From positions 72,777 to 136,776 of the forward strand of contig CAVTAV010000005.1 in NCBI GenBank assembly GCA_963732795.1: 64,000 bases of DNA, given 5' to 3'. This DNA is from CAVTAV01 sp963732795. Lineage in GTDB: Bacteria; Pseudomonadota; Alphaproteobacteria; CAVTAV01. The notes beneath the pieces were generated by a model, which worked only from the letters and a program-made list of their open reading frames with translations, did not search any database and was not told the DNA's origin. Below are positions 55,072 through 64,000 of this stretch, piece after piece; position 1 is the first letter of the stretch; every line of letters begins with the position of its first letter. The position numbers and the translations under genes were made by a program.

Positions 55072-56481
55072 GTGACACAATTCTCCGACCTCGGGCTTTC
55101 GGCCCCGATTGCCGATTCCGTTCGCGCCGAGGGCTATACCGAGCCGACGCCGATCCAGGCGCAGGCCATTCCCCATATTCTCGCCGGCCGCGACCTACTC
55201 GGTCTCGCGGCGACCGGCACCGGCAAGACCGCGGCCTTCGCGCTGCCCATTCTTCACCGGCTTGCGGGAGCAAACGCCCGCACGCAGCGCGGCACATGCC
55301 GTGCCCTCATCCTGAGCCCGACGCGCGAGCTTGCCGACCAGATCGGCGAGAGCTTCCGGGCCTATGGCCGCAACACGCATACGACCGTGGCCGTCATCGT
55401 CGGCGGCGTCGCCTATGGCCGCCAGACCGAGGCCCTGACCAAAGGCGTCGACGTTCTCGTCGCCACGCCGGGCCGGCTTCTGGATCACATAAGCCAAGGC
55501 CATATCCGCCTGGACGCGGTCGAAAGCTTCGTTCTCGACGAGGCCGACCACATGCTCGACCTCGGCTTCATTCCGGCGATCCGCAAGATCGTGCGCCTGC
55601 TGCCGGCCAAACGGCAGAACCTGTTCTTCTCGGCCACCATGCCGAAAGAGATCGGAGGCCTGGCCGCCGAGATGCTGCAGGACCCCGAGCGGGTCTCGGT
55701 ATCGCCGCCGTCCAAGCCCGCCGAGAAGATCGCCCAGAGCGTCCAGTTCGTCGAGCCGCGTCAAAAGGTTGCCGCGCTCGCCAAAACCGTCGGCGAGCCG
55801 GGGCGCGACCGCGTCCTCGTCTTCACCCGGACCAAGCGCGGCGCCGATAAGGTCGTCCGCGAGCTCTCGCGGCAAAGCATCTCCGCAGCGGCCATCCACG
55901 GCAACAAGAGCCAGCCGCAACGGGTTCGCGCCTTGGCCGGTTTCAAGGACGGCCGAAGCCCGATCCTGGTCGCGACCGATATCGCCGCCCGAGGCATCGA
56001 TGTCGACAACGTCGATCTCGTGGTCAATTACGATCTGCCCCATGTGCCCGAGACCTACGTCCATCGCATCGGCCGCACGGCCCGGGCCGGCAATTCGGGC
56101 CTGGCGATCTCGTTCTGCGGTCCGGAAGACCGTCCGTTGCTGAAAGCGATCGAAAAGCTGATCGGCCGGCAGATTGCGGTCGCGAATGGCGGGACGATCG
56201 AGCCCGGGCCGGCCCCAATGCCCGCAGAGGAAACAGGTGCCGGCGCCCGGCGCGAAGGCCCAGCCCGTTCTCGGAAACGGACGAGACGTCGCCGGCCGGA
56301 ACAATCCCGTGACACATCCCGGACCGAGCCGCATCGGGAGCCGCGCATCGCTCCCGAATCTCCGGGAAATGGCCTGCCCGCCTTTTTGACGGCGGCCCGG
56401 TCCAAGCCCGCCGCGACCGGGAAGAGCCGCGCGGCACGACGGCGTCAGCGCCGGGAGAGTGTGCGGGCCGCGTCCGCTTAA
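55072..56481 (+). CDS. DEAD-box ATP-dependent RNA helicase (RhlE-like)
   Basis: A 469-residue RNA helicase. Q motif FSDLGLSAPIADSVRAEGYTEPTPIQAQAIP; Walker A AATGTGKTAAF; PTRELADQI; DEAD box FVLDEADHMLDLGF; SAT in NLFFSATMP; VFTRTKRGADKV; ILVATDIAARGIDVDNVDLVVNYDLP; and motif VI YVHRIGRTARAG. The C-terminal ~90 residues are Arg/Pro-rich (RRREGPARSRKRTRRRRPEQ-like), an RNA-binding tail. The start is GTG 55072 (VTQFSDLGLS) with AGGAAAG upstream; a longer frame from 55018 lacks family similarity. Probably acts in ribosome assembly or RNA decay. Confidence 0.93.
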   Translation: MTQFSDLGLSAPIADSVRAEGYTEPTPIQAQAIPHILAGRDLLGLAATGTGKTAAFALPILHRLAGANARTQRGTCRALILSPTRELADQIGESFRAYGRNTHTTVAVIVGGVAYGRQTEALTKGVDVLVATPGRLLDHISQGHIRLDAVESFVLDEADHMLDLGFIPAIRKIVRLLPAKRQNLFFSATMPKEIGGLAAEMLQDPERVSVSPPSKPAEKIAQSVQFVEPRQKVAALAKTVGEPGRDRVLVFTRTKRGADKVVRELSRQSISAAAIHGNKSQPQRVRALAGFKDGRSPILVATDIAARGIDVDNVDLVVNYDLPHVPETYVHRIGRTARAGNSGLAISFCGPEDRPLLKAIEKLIGRQIAVANGGTIEPGPAPMPAEETGAGARREGPARSRKRTRRRRPEQSRDTSRTEPHREPRIAPESPGNGLPAFLTAARSKPAATGKSRAARRRQRRESVRAASA

Positions 56482-56647
56482 GGCACTCGCCGGCCGCCAA
56501 TCGAGGATTGCGGCCGGCCATCCGGATGCGTAAAGTTGGGGCTCCTCCATGGAACCGGTCCCGCCGGATTTCGTTTGTCTAAGGCGATCTCCCGGACCGG
56601 CCTCCATCACCGAACCGCCGTAACGGCCACTCGCAGGGACCCCATCC

Positions 56648-57508
56648 ATGAAGAGCGCCACGGTTTCGGGCTTTCCCTACCCAGAGTCTCCGTCGCGCCC
56701 GCCGCGCCGCCAGGGCCATGCGTCGCTCGCCGCATTTTACGACCATGTGCGCGCGCAGACGATCGCGCTTGCCGCGCCGCTGGCGGTCGAGGATCAGGTC
56801 GTACAGTCCATGGCCGATGCGAGCCCGACCAAATGGCATCTGGCTCATACGACATGGTTCTTCGAAACCTTCGTGCTCAAGGCCTTTGCAAGCGATTACC
56901 AGGTTCTGCATCCCGCCTATGACCACCTGTTCAATTCCTATTACGAGCAGATCGGCGCGCAATTCCCCCGGCCGCGGCGCGGGATGCTGTCGCGCCCGAC
57001 GGTCGAGGAGGTGCTGGTCTATCGTGCCCATGTTGATGAGGCCATGCGCCGGTTCATCGAGCGCGCGCCGGACAAGGCGGGGCCGATTATCGAACTCGGG
57101 CTCAATCACGAGCAGCAGCATCAGGAGCTGATCTTCACCGACATCAAGCATATGTTGAGCCAGAACCCGCTCGATCCGGCGCCTTACGGGGCGCGAAAAC
57201 GGGCTTCGTTGAGCGAAATTCCGTTAGAATGGGTCGATTTTCGCGGCGGTTTGGTCGAGATCGGCCATGATTTCACGATTTCAGGCTTCGCTTTCGACAA
57301 TGAAGGGCCGCGTCATCAGGTTTTCGTCGAGCCCTTCGCGCTCGCCTCCCGTCCCGTGACCAATGGCGAGTTCCTCGCCTTTATCGAGGACGGCGGCTAT
57401 GCGGATCCGAAATACTGGCTGTCCAACGGCTGGGCGACGGTACGCGAGCAGGGCTGGGACGCGCCGCTCTATTGGCGGCGGATCGACGGCGCCTGGACGC
57501 GCTATACT
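56648..57508 (+). CDS. egtB: Ergothioneine biosynthesis protein EgtB, truncated at the join
   Basis: EgtB is the non-haem iron enzyme that joins hercynine (TMH) to gamma-glutamylcysteine or cysteine with O2. The N-terminal DinB-like domain has PTKWHLAHTTWFFETFVL and IIELGLNHEQQHQELIFTDIKHML, which hold the iron-ligand His residues. The formylglycine-generating-enzyme-like domain starts at EIPLEWVDFRGGLVEIG and runs FDNEGPRHQVFVEPFALASRPVTNGEFLAFIEDGGYADPKYWLSNGWATVREQGWDAPLYWRRIDGAWTRYT, where it stops. Normal length is about 420-430 residues; only ~287 are present. After WTRYT the sequence changes to AT-rich foreign DNA and the frame hits TAA. The gene is not naturally truncated; the join cuts it. 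Confidence 0.92.
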
Positions 57509-57515
57509 GTCTTGA
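57500..57515. other. Junction between two unrelated genomes (probable assembly chimera)
   Basis: GC-rich alphaproteobacterial egtB ends in mid-domain at TGGACGCGCTATAC, and within a few bases AT-rich DNA starts in mid-protein with CTTGATTTTGGAAATGTA (LDFGNV). Codon use, base composition and taxonomic signal all switch at this point. There is no integrase, insertion sequence or repeat at the border. Confidence 0.88.
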
Positions 57516-60500
57516 TTTTGGAAATGTAAATCTGCAAACGGTATCTATAGAGAAAATACAAATTCAGAATTTTAATTTAAATGAGGTTACTGTTCAATTA
57601 TATATATCTGGCCCGGACAGCAGTTATTTTAAAATGATTTCACATAAACCTTTTAATTATTATACAATTGCAGCGAAAAGTGATTTACCTGTGGAAATAG
57701 AATTTTCTCCTGATAATCCGAGATATTATAATGCTTTTTTTTATGTATATATATATATATCTGGAAATTATCAAACTTCTTTAAAAGCTAGCCTAGAAGG
57801 TACCGGAATCAATCCTCCCCAACTTACAGTAAGCCCATCGAGTAGAACTGTAGGCAATACTGTCGGCAGCACCACTTTCAGCATTACTTCCAATACAAGC
57901 TGGACTGTTAGTGACGATGCTTCATGGTTAACAGTAACCCCGGCAAACGACAGCGGCAACGGAACTTTGACTGCATCATATACTGCTAATGCTTCAACTT
58001 CTCAAAGGATAGGAACTATAACTGTTACTGCAGGCAGCATCGTAGATATTGTTACTGTAACTCAGGCTCCTGCGGCTTTGACATTATCGGTAACCCCGGC
58101 AAACCGGTCTGTCGCTAACACTTCAGGCAAGACTTCATTTACAGTTACTTCAAATACTAGCTGGACAGTCAGTGACAATGCTTCATGGTTAACAGTAACT
58201 CCGGCAAGCGGCAGCGGCAACGGAACTTTGACTGCATCATATACTGCTAATGCTTCAACTTCTCAAAGGATAGGAACTATAACTGTCACTGCAGATAACA
58301 TCGTGGATTCTGTTACTGTAACTCAGGCTCCTGCGGCTTTGACATTATCGGTAACCCCGGCAAACCGGTCTGTCGCTAACACTTCAGGCAAGACTTCATT
58401 TACAGTTACTTCAAATACTAGCTGGACAGTCAGTGACGATGCTTCATGGTTAACTGTAACCCCGGCAAACGGCAGCGGCAATGGAACTTTGACTGCTACT
58501 TATACTGCTAATACTTCAACTACTCAAAGGATAGGAACTATAACTGTCACTGCAGGCAGCATCGTAGATACTGTTACTGTAACTCAGGCTCCTGCGGCTT
58601 TGACATTATCGGTAACCCCGGCAAACCGGTCTGTCGCTAACACTTCAGGCAAGACTTCATTTACAGTTACTTCAAATACTAGCTGGACTGTTAGTGACGA
58701 TGCTTCATGGTTAACTGTAACCCCGGCAAACGGCAGCGGCAATGGAACTTTGACTGTATCATATACTGCTAATGCTTCAACTTCTCAAAGGATAGGAACT
58801 ATAACTGTCACTGCAGATAACATCGTGGATTCTGTTACTGTAACTCAGGCTCCTGCAGCTTTGACATTATCGGTAACCCCGGCAAACCGGTCTGTCGCTA
58901 ACACTTCAGGCAAGACTTCATATACAGTTACTTCAAATACTAGCTGGACAGTCAGTGACAATGCTTCATGGTTAACAGTAACTCCGGCAAACGACAGCGG
59001 CAACGGAACTTTGACTGCATCATATACTGCAAATGCTTCAACTTCTCAAAGGATAGGAACTATAACTGTTACTGCAGGCAGCATCGTAGATACTGTTACT
59101 GTAACTCAGACTCCTGCGGCTTTGACATTATCGGTAACCCCGGCAAACCGGTCTGTCGCTAACACTTCAGGCAAGACTTCATTTACAGTTACTTCAAATA
59201 CTAGCTGGACTGTTAGTGACGATGCTTCATGGTTAACAGTAACTCCGGCAAGCGGCAGCGGCAACGGAACTTTGACTGCATCATATACTGCTAATGCTTC
59301 AACTTCTCAAAGGATAGGAACTATAACTGTCACTGCAGATAACATCGTGGATATCTGTTACTGTAACTCAGGCTCCTGCGGCTTTGACATTATCGGTAAC
59401 CCCGGCAAACCGGTCTGTCGCTAACACTTCAGGCAAGACTTCATTTACAGTTACTTCAAATACTAGCTGGACAGTCAGTGACGATGCTTCATGGTTAACT
59501 GTAACCCCGGCAAACGGCAGCGGCAATGGAACTTTGACTGCTACTTATACTGCTAATACTTCAACTACTCAAAGAGTTGGAACTATAACTGTCACAGCAG
59601 GCAGCATCGTAGATACTGTTACTGTAACTCAATCCTCCACAGCATTTATATTAACCGTAAGCCCTTCCAACCAGTCTGTTGCTAACACTGCAGGCAAGAC
59701 AACATTTTCTGTTTCTTCAAATACTAATTGGACTGTAAGTGATAATGCTTCCTGGCTTACGGTGACTCCGACAAGCGGCAGCGGCAACGGAACTTTGACT
59801 GCTACTTATACTGCTAATACTTCAACTACTCAAAGAGTTGGAACTATAACTGTCACAGCAGGCAGCATCGTAGATACTGTTACTATAACTCAATCCTCCA
59901 CAGAATTTATTTTAACCGTAAGCCCTTCCAACCAATCTGTTGCTAACACTACAGGCAGCACATCATTTTCAATTACATCAAATACCAACTGGACTATCAG
60001 CGATAATGCTTCCTGGTTAATAGTAACCCCGGTAACCGGCAGCGGCGACGGAACTTTGACTGCATCTTATACCGCTAATACTTCAACTACACAAAGAGTT
60101 GGAACTATTACTGTCACTACAGACAGTATCGTTAAGACTGTTACTGTTACCCAAGCTTCTGCGACTTTGACATTATCGGTAACCCCTGCAAATCAGCCTG
60201 TTGCTAACACAGTAGGTAATACTTCATTTACGATTTCTTCAAATACCAACTGGACTGTTAACGATAATGCCTCATGGCTTACCGTAAACCCTGTAAGTGG
60301 AAGTAGTAACGGCACTTTAACTGCAATATATACTGCCAACACTTCAACTATTGAAAGAATAGGAACAATAACTGTTACTGCAGACAACATCGTTAAGACC
60401 GTTACTGTTACCCAAGCTCCAAAGCTTACCATTACTGTAAGTGCTCCTACTAGTACCAATTTGGGAGAAAATACAGTAATAACAGTCAATCCTCCTGAAA

Positions 60501-62020
60501 ATTTTCAATTTAATAATAAAATATTTTATTATAGACTAGGAGGGCAAACAGTTTATAAACAGATTGATATGACACTTTTACCGGATAATTCCGTAACAAT
60601 TCCTGCTGATTCTATCGGGCGTGGTATTCAATATTATGTTATCTTCTCTGATAGTGAAAATACAGTAAGCTTTCCTGAAGTTGAGCCGGAACTTCATCCG
60701 GCGTCGATTCAAACTAATATTGGTAAAATAACGTATGGAGGCAGTAATAATATTAATTTGGAACCACTACATTATAAAATGATTTCTATACCATTACAAA
60801 TTTCTAACTCTCAATTAAGTTCGGTGCTTGATGATGATTATAAACAGTATAATAATATTTTATGGAGACTTTTTCGATGGAATCCAGCGAGTCAAAAATA
60901 CGAAGAATATCCAAATATAAATTCGAACTTTCAGCCTGGTAATGCTTTTTGGTTAATTACAAGAGAAGGCAAAAAATTTGTTATAAATAATGCTTTTTCA
61001 GTTCATGCTGATTCAGCTTTTACAATACCACTTTTACCTGGTTACAACCAGATTGCAGATCCTTTCGCTTTTCCTGTGGCCTGGAGTAATATAATTAATC
61101 ACGAGAAATTCAGAAATCCGATTAGTATAGACGATGATAATTTGAGTGTAAGCATTTTGAATCCTTGGGAGGGATATTGGATATTTAATGATTCAACATA
61201 TAAAATTAATATAATAATACCGCCTACTGAGAGTACACAAGATACTTTGAGAAAATTAGTTTATCGAAAGATTAACAGTAATGATTTTTTATTGCAAATA
61301 AAATCAAATCTTGAATCAACAAACATTTGTGATAATCTTAATTATGTGGGTATGAGTAGTAATGCAAAAGATAACTATGATAAATTTGATATTCTTGAAC
61401 CACCTCCTATTACAAATAATTTAAAATTAAGTATTTTATCCAATGGTAAAGAATATGCTCAAAATATTGTTTCTTCATCTAGTGAAGGTTCATTCTGGGA
61501 TATTGAAGTAAGTACTCAATTAGAAAATAAAATTGTGACTCTTATGTTGGAGGAAAAAATACCAATCCCTGAAAATTTTAATATTTGGATATTAGATAAA
61601 GATAGAAGATTATCTATTCCAATAATTAATAATCAGGCAGCTATAAATATGTCTGAAACAAATGAAAAATTACTAAGGTTAATTATAGGAACGGAAGCGT
61701 TTGCTAAATCTGTATCGGAAAATATTTCATTATTACCTTCGGATTTTGTTTTATATCAAAATTTCCCAAATCCTTTCAATCCTGAAACAAATATTTATTA
61801 TTCGTTAAAAGAGAAAAGCTTAGTAACACTCGAAATTTTTGACATCCTTGGGAGAAAAATAAAGACCTTATTAACACAGGAAAATCAAGATGCAGGCTTA
61901 CAAAATATTAAATGGAATGGAACTAATTTGCTTGGTGTTCGTGCCGCGAGCGGAATTTATATCTATCAATTAAAAGCAAATAATTTTATTGCCAGTAAAA
62001 AAATGATTTTGTTGAAATAA
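57509..62020 (+). CDS. BACON-repeat surface protein with type IX secretion signal (5' end missing, one frameshift)
   Basis: A very large extracellular protein from a Bacteroidota/Ignavibacteria-like organism; about 1,500 residues are present and the start lies outside. Order: end of a choice-of-anchor/HYDIN-like domain (LDFGNVNLQTVSIEKIQIQN to SLEGTGI); ten tandem BACON-type domains from 57,822 to ~60,425 (SWTVSDDASWLTVTPxxGSGNGTLTASYTAN); a region of ~430 residues of unknown fold (MISIPLQISNSQLSSVLDDDYKQYNNILWRLFRWNPASQKYEEYP is a recognised phrase in such proteins); and a C-terminal T9SS type A signal NFPNPFNPETNIYYSLKEKSLVTLEIFDILGRKI ending MILLK. One inserted base near 59,352 splits it. 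BACON domains bind glycans or mucin in some members; the target here is unknown. Confidence 0.88.
57822..60425 (+). repeat. Ten tandem BACON-domain repeats, six units near-identical with 261-bp period
   Basis: The phrase ACATTATCGGTAACCCCGGC recurs at 58,081, 58,342, 58,603, 58,864, 59,125 and 59,387. The steps are 261, 261, 261, 261 and 262 bases. The 262-base unit carries the extra base that breaks the frame. The first unit (57,822) and the last three (about 59,645, 59,901 and 60,162) are more diverged, so the array grew by recent duplication of inner units. Confidence 0.95.
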
Positions 62021-62178
62021 AATTTAAATCTTAATGATAATAGTGTTTTAAACTCTCGACAATTTAATGAACTGCTTTATAACAGAATATAAAGTAGCAT
62101 AATTACAATTATAATTTCTAATTACTTGTTTACGGTTGTTTATTTACAAAATAGTTCCTTTTACTTTCAATTGTTAAA

Positions 62179-63720
62179 ATGAATCACACCAAAATATCCG
62201 AGAGATCCAGTTTTACTCATAACATTGTTAAGGTAAAAATAGAACAGGGAAAATCACAACAAAAAAAATTTTATTTTACAGATTCTTTTACAATTGGTCG
62301 ATCGGATGAATGCTCTGTTCAGATAGATGAAGGCGGGGTTAGCCGTGTACACCTGGAAGTAATAAAAAAAAATGATTCGTGGTGGATTTCCGATAAGCAC
62401 AGCAGCAATGGTTCTTTTATAAATGGGGTTAAAATAGACAACATAGAATTAAAGGATACATGTTCTATTGTCTTAGGAAATAACGGCCCGATACTGATTT
62501 TTTCATTTGAAGAATCCGAAGAAGGGATTAATAATTCACCGGGCGGAAGCAGTACGAATATAATATCCTCTGAGACTTCTGAAAATAATTCGGCCAGTTC
62601 ACATTCCCAGGATCCTTCATTAACAAAATATATTAATCATTATTTCAACGAATCAAATAATGAAGAAATTGGTGAACACACAAGACTTGTTAGAGAAGCT
62701 TTTAAAGTTGTAAAGAAAAAGCATATTTCTAAATATCGTAAAGCAATAATCGGTTTTGCAATAATTGCTATAGCGGCTGCTTCGTTTTCAATTTATCTCC
62801 AGATAAGGGAAAACAAACAAAAACAATTGGCAGAAAATATTTTTTATAACATGAAATCTCTTGAACTGGAAATTTCTGCATTAAAAGATAAACTGGCTAA
62901 TTCAAATGATCCAACTATTATTAAGGCACTAAGAGAGTTTGATGAAAGATATAAGCAGCTTGAAAATGATTATAAAAATGTAGTAAACGATTTAGGAGTA
63001 TACAATTTAAATGAAGAAGATAAAATTATAATTCAAACTGCAAGAGTCTTTGGTGAATGTGAACTTACAATGCCAAAAGAATTTATTATTGAAGTTAAAA
63101 ATTATATTAACAAATGGAAATCAAGTGATAGGTTAATCAAGGCATTAAAAAGATCAAAGCAAAATGGGTTCAATCAAATTATTGTAAACTACCTGATAAG
63201 AAATAATTTACCTCCGCAGTTTTTTTATTTGGCTTTACAAGAAAGTGATTTTAAAGAGCAAATTGTAGGTCCGCAAACAAAATATGGCTATGCAAAAGGT
63301 ATTTGGCAATTCATTTCCGAAACAGCAAAAAGATATGGTTTAAAGACCGGGCCTTTGGCAAATCAAGCACTTTATGATGCTGCAGATGAAAGATACAATC
63401 TTCCAAAAGCAACTTCTGCCGCTGCAAGGTATATCAAAGATATCTATGATACAGACGCACAGGCTTCGGGCTTGCTTGTTATAGCCTCATATAATTGGGG
63501 TGAGCATAACATTATTAATTTAATTAGAAAGATGCCTGAAAACCCTAGAGATAGAAACTTTTGGAAACTTCTTGAAAAATATAAAAAAGAAATTCCTTCG
63601 GAAACATATAACTATGTGTTTTATATTTTTTCGGCAGCTGTTATTGGAGAAGATCCAAAATTGTTCGGTTTTGATTTTGATAACCCGCTAAAGAACGCAC
63701 TTCAGAATCTTAGAAATTAA
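62179..63720 (+). CDS. FHA domain - transmembrane - lytic transglycosylase (SLT) protein
   Basis: A 513-residue protein with an unusual layout. Residues ~15-105: forkhead-associated domain (FTIGRSDECSVQIDEGGVSRVHLEVIKKNDSWWISDKHSSNGSFINGVKI) with the GRS, SRVH and SSNGSFING phosphothreonine-binding residues. Then a Ser/Asn-rich linker (~110-170), a basic stretch and a transmembrane helix about 190-207 (AIIGFAIIAIAAASFSIYL), a coiled coil ~210-270, and a C-terminal SLT domain (~325-490) with FFYLALQESDFKEQIVGP (catalytic Glu), YGYAKGIWQFISETAKRYGL and LLVIASYNWGEHNII. FHA inside and SLT outside would link Thr phosphorylation to peptidoglycan cutting. A PP2C phosphatase gene follows 32 bases later. 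Confidence 0.9.
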   Translation: MNHTKISERSSFTHNIVKVKIEQGKSQQKKFYFTDSFTIGRSDECSVQIDEGGVSRVHLEVIKKNDSWWISDKHSSNGSFINGVKIDNIELKDTCSIVLGNNGPILIFSFEESEEGINNSPGGSSTNIISSETSENNSASSHSQDPSLTKYINHYFNESNNEEIGEHTRLVREAFKVVKKKHISKYRKAIIGFAIIAIAAASFSIYLQIRENKQKQLAENIFYNMKSLELEISALKDKLANSNDPTIIKALREFDERYKQLENDYKNVVNDLGVYNLNEEDKIIIQTARVFGECELTMPKEFIIEVKNYINKWKSSDRLIKALKRSKQNGFNQIIVNYLIRNNLPPQFFYLALQESDFKEQIVGPQTKYGYAKGIWQFISETAKRYGLKTGPLANQALYDAADERYNLPKATSAAARYIKDIYDTDAQASGLLVIASYNWGEHNIINLIRKMPENPRDRNFWKLLEKYKKEIPSETYNYVFYIFSAAVIGEDPKLFGFDFDNPLKNALQNLRN

Positions 63721-63752
63721 TATTCATCTTATATTCCTAAAATAAATTTATA

Positions 63753-64000
63753 ATGGCTTTACCTGACAACAAACTTTCTATAATCTACAACGCTAAATCA
63801 GATATTGGCCTTGTTAGAACTGAGAATCAAGACAGTTATGGTAAATTCCCTGAAAACAGTCTTGATCTGTATTCTGCAAAGGGACAATTATTTATTGTTG
63901 CAGATGGAATGGGCGGACACAAAGGCGGAAAAGAAGCAAGCTCAATTGCTGTTAAAGTTATCGGCAATGAATATTTTATCCTTCAAAATGAAGATTCGGA
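63753..64000 (+). CDS. PP2C-type Ser/Thr protein phosphatase, N-terminal part (runs off the window)
   Basis: Starts ATG 63753 (MALPDNKLSIIYNAKSDIGLVRTENQDSYGKFPEN) and continues ...KGQLFIVADGMGGHKGGKEASSIAVKVIGNEYF to the window end. SDIGLVRTENQDS and VADGMGGHKGG are the two PP2C metal-binding motifs. About 82 of an expected ~240-260 residues are present. It would reverse Ser/Thr phosphorylation that the upstream FHA protein reads; the cognate kinase is presumably just outside the window. Confidence 0.92.
   Translation, partial: MALPDNKLSIIYNAKSDIGLVRTENQDSYGKFPENSLDLYSAKGQLFIVADGMGGHKGGKEASSIAVKVIGNEYFILQNEDS

Noticed and set aside
57472..57530. Horizontal transfer of a Bacteroidota surface gene into an alphaproteobacterium
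   Set aside because: Both genes at the border are cut in mid-domain and there is no integrase, tRNA site or repeat at the join. An assembly chimera fits better.
57822..60425. Regular repeats that might suggest a CRISPR array
   Set aside because: The period is 261 bases, the units are coding and contiguous with no unique spacers, and they translate to BACON domains.

Overview
The window is two unrelated pieces of DNA joined at about position 57,508. Positions 1 to ~57,508 are GC-rich and come from an alphaproteobacterium, probably a Rhizobiales- or Rhodospirillales-like environmental lineage. The evidence is a permuted two-piece tmRNA gene, the order secD-secF-Mth938-squalene/phytoene synthase, the order gyrA-coaD-cyclophilin-cyclophilin-queA-tgt, an alpha-type SspB, an EipB homologue, a ClpS/ClpA pair, a phasin, and several families of short palindromic intergenic repeats. 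Positions ~57,508 to 64,000 are AT-rich and come from a Bacteroidota/Ignavibacteria-like organism: a BACON-repeat surface protein with a type IX secretion C-terminal signal, an FHA/lytic-transglycosylase protein, and a PP2C phosphatase. The join cuts egtB in mid-domain and starts the next gene in mid-protein, so it is best read as an assembly chimera.

Layout of the alphaproteobacterial part. 1-7.2 kb: protein export (secD, secF), isoprenoid condensation, a UvrD/PcrA helicase and a beta-propeller lipoprotein. 7.3-13.7 kb: a hot-dog thioesterase, an FAD-linked oxidase, a DUF4399 protein and a large AsmA protein. 13.7-20.2 kb: an RHH protein and class II fumarase, a PEP-CTERM protein with a long Gly-Gly-Thr repeat, a GFA-family remnant, class I fumarase and SspB. 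20.4-23.3 kb: a metal-responsive ArsR/CDF pair under a perfect palindrome, the tmRNA gene on the minus strand, and thyA-folA. 23.5-26.5 kb: panC-ubiX and a vWA/J-domain pair. 26.6-31.1 kb: UDP-sugar genes galU-ugd-phosphomannomutase, then a phasin with its own promoter and terminator. 31.3-42.4 kb: clpS-clpA, a FemAB-like acyltransferase, a TPR methyltransferase, GDPD-RidA, a diguanylate cyclase, EipB, Ssb and DUF4139. 42.5-57.5 kb: gyrA, coaD, two cyclophilins, queA-tgt, a Rieske fusion, tRNA-Lys, a GT87 enzyme, a radical SAM protein, a DEAD-box helicase and truncated egtB.

Many genes, including essential ones (secD, secF, thyA, coaD, uvrD, clpA), are broken by single-base indels, mostly insertions. 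These are dense in the first 9 kb, sparse later, and absent from gyrA and from 46 to 57 kb. The same kind of error occurs in the foreign AT-rich piece, where one 261-bp repeat unit is 262 bp. I therefore treat them as consensus errors and annotate the genes across the breaks.

The observations I would look at first are the FHA-transmembrane-lytic transglycosylase next to a PP2C phosphatase, the PGRS-like PEP-CTERM protein with a His-rich linker, the Rieske protein with a large uncharacterised helical domain, the orphan radical SAM protein, the tmRNA gene, and the regulatory palindromes at the metal-efflux and phasin promoters.
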